Positions 49,689 to 50,420 of a DNA stretch of 50,420 nt are shown one piece after another (position 1 is the stretch's first letter; each line of letters begins with the position of its first letter). Both the position numbers and the translations under genes were made by a program. This stretch comes from an uncultured Lachnospiraceae bacterium (lineage in GTDB: Bacteria; Bacillota; Clostridia; Lachnospirales; Lachnospiraceae). The stretch spans positions 1-50,420 of the forward strand of contig CATOJE010000020.1 of assembly GCA_951800145.1 (NCBI GenBank), read 5' to 3'. The notes under the pieces are model-generated. The model made no database searches. It was given only the letters and a program-made list of their open reading frames with translations, and was not told the DNA's origin.

Positions 49689-50420
49689 ATGTTTCTAGAC
49701 GGACGAAATGGTTGTGAAAATGAGAGGAGCTGGGATTGCACCCAATGTATGAATCCTTCTGAAGAAAATTTTGAGGCTTTGGTTAGTGAGGGGTGTCCGG
49801 CATATGATAACCAGAGGGGAAGGGGTTGCTGCTGCAGAGGCCCTCAGGGCCCTAGAGGATGTCCAGGCCCCAGGGGATGTCCAGGTCCCAGAGGCCCGGC
49901 AGGAGCCCCGGGAGAGGCAGGCCCGGTGGGTCCGCCCGGGGCTATGGGGCCAGCCGGGCCATCGGGAGCCCCAGGAGCGCAAGGTCCGCAAGGTCCTCAA
50001 GGCCCGGCAGGAGCTCAGGGAGAGGCAGGTCCGATGGGTCCCCAGGGTCCAGTGGGAGCTGTGGGAGCGCAAGGTCCGCAAGGTCCTCAAGGCCCGGCAG
50101 GAATCCCAGGAGAGGTAGGTCCGATGGGTCCCCAAGGCCCAGCAGGAGCCCCGGGAGAGGCAGGCCCGATGGGTCCCCAGGGTCCAGTGGGAGTCACGGG
50201 AGCACAGGGAGCAACTGGTCCCCAAGGCCCAGCAGGGGCCCCAGGAGAGGTAGGTCCGACCGGTCCCCAGGGTCCAGTGGGAGCCATGGGAGCACAGGGA
50301 GCAACTGGTCCCCAAGGCCCAGCAGGAGTTCCGGGAGTTGAAGGTCCAACCGGCCCCCAAGGCCCAGCAGGAGTCCCGGGAGAGGTAGGCCCGACCGGTC
50401 CCCAGGGTCCAGTGGGAGCC
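49689..50420 (+). CDS. Collagen-like (Gly-X-Y) protein, 3' partial
   Basis: ATG 49689 with GAAGGAGAGAG upstream opens a stop-free frame of 244 codons to the window end. The N-terminal ~45 residues are Cys-containing and acidic ([31 protein letters not shown]), followed by [20 protein letters not shown]. From about residue 53 every third residue is glycine, in 30-residue blocks such as [20 protein letters not shown] and [14 protein letters not shown]. Such proteins form triple helices at the spore or cell surface (BclA-like) or act as adhesins. No signal peptide is evident, which favours a spore-coat or exosporium role by inference. The C-terminal domain lies outside the window. Confidence 0.88.
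   Translation, partial: MFLDGRNGCENERSWDCTQCMNPSEENFEALVSEGCPAYDNQRGRGCCCRGPQGPRGCPGPRGCPGPRGPAGAPGEAGPVGPPGAMGPAGPSGAPGAQGPQGPQGPAGAQGEAGPMGPQGPVGAVGAQGPQGPQGPAGIPGEVGPMGPQGPAGAPGEAGPMGPQGPVGVTGAQGATGPQGPAGAPGEVGPTGPQGPVGAMGAQGATGPQGPAGVPGVEGPTGPQGPAGVPGEVGPTGPQGPVGA
49845..50420 (+). repeat. Gly-X-Y coding repeat with 90-bp blocks
   Basis: GC-rich repeats of 90 bp (30 residues) interspersed with 45-bp half-blocks, each opening with GEA or GEV and closing with GPAGxP. Unit sequences become more alike toward the right edge, as expected from recent slippage or recombination. Confidence 0.85.

Noticed and set aside
49695-50360. Trp/Ser-rich reverse frame and Arg/Ser-rich forward frames (49771, 49859) at the right edge
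   Set aside because: Artefacts of reading the Gly-X-Y repeat in the wrong frame; the in-register frame from 49689 has an RBS and a structured N-terminus.
49845-50420. CRISPR-like repetition
   Set aside because: Repeats are contiguous coding triplets without spacers; it is a collagen-type repeat. No CRISPR array was seen anywhere else in the window.

Overview
The window looks like a chromosomal segment of a Lachnospiraceae-type clostridium (Clostridium cluster XIVa; an Enterocloster, Hungatella or Lachnoclostridium relative is an inference). The grounds are GC of roughly half with AT-rich patches, Gram-positive ribosome-binding sites, the order PduL-type phosphotransacetylase, acetate kinase, YceD/DUF177, ribosomal protein L32, a WalJ-type hydrolase, an ACT/PFL pair, Firmicutes LexA boxes and many remnants of PD-(D/E)XK (Rpn) 'transposases'.

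Positions 1-12,800 are mostly core genome. They hold a 5'-truncated pentulose/hexulose-phosphate 3-epimerase, an interrupted small gene and an Rpn remnant. A compact forward operon follows: alkyladenine glycosylase, dephospho-CoA kinase, WalJ-like hydrolase, ACT protein, PFL/UPF0210 protein, histidine phosphatase and a methyltransferase. Next come a cluster of hairpins with a consensus promoter, a BI-1 protein, TmcAL on the reverse strand, pduL-ackA and yceD-rpmF.

Positions 12,800-26,650 are accessory and heavily decayed. A breakpoint at about 13,375 joins a headless UvrD-like helicase to a headless GH1 glucosidase. Remnants of AraC, VOC, YoeB, Rpn and IS1182 genes follow. Intact islands lie among them: a PHP phosphatase, a small gene under a LexA box, a DUF4258/MqsA-like toxin-antitoxin pair, a zinc-ribbon membrane protein/FHA/Ser-Thr kinase operon, a SUKH protein, an Rrf2-NAD(P)H-binding pair with three matching operators, and a zinc macrodomain-SirTM ADP-ribosylation pair.

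Positions 26,650-36,100 hold an AlbA/Schlafen-like ATP-binding regulator between imperfect direct repeats, followed by a duplicated scrap of the SirTM gene. Then come a response regulator, an intramembrane-sensing kinase and an FtsX-type ABC transporter, a decayed reverse-strand ABC permease/M15 peptidase region, a TetR pseudogene with an intact-looking operator, and an aldo/keto reductase. Positions 36,200-41,100 are a beta-glucoside module (PTS IIBCA, 6-phospho-beta-glucosidase, LysR and MerR-like regulators).

Positions 41,100-50,420 mix remnants (an RpoN/MFS chimera, GNAT, Rpn, AlbA, XRE) with intact genes: an XRE regulator fused to a desulfoferrodoxin-like domain, DUF5655 and DUF3788 proteins, an SRAP peptidase, a LexA-boxed DNA polymerase IV with a small partner, a nitroreductase, a second macrodomain and a DUF4375 protein. 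The last gene is a collagen-like Gly-X-Y gene running off the right edge. DNA damage and oxidative stress recur as themes (glycosylase, SRAP, Pol IV, LexA boxes, superoxide-reductase-like regulator, ADP-ribosylation enzymes). A functional link between these loci is inference.
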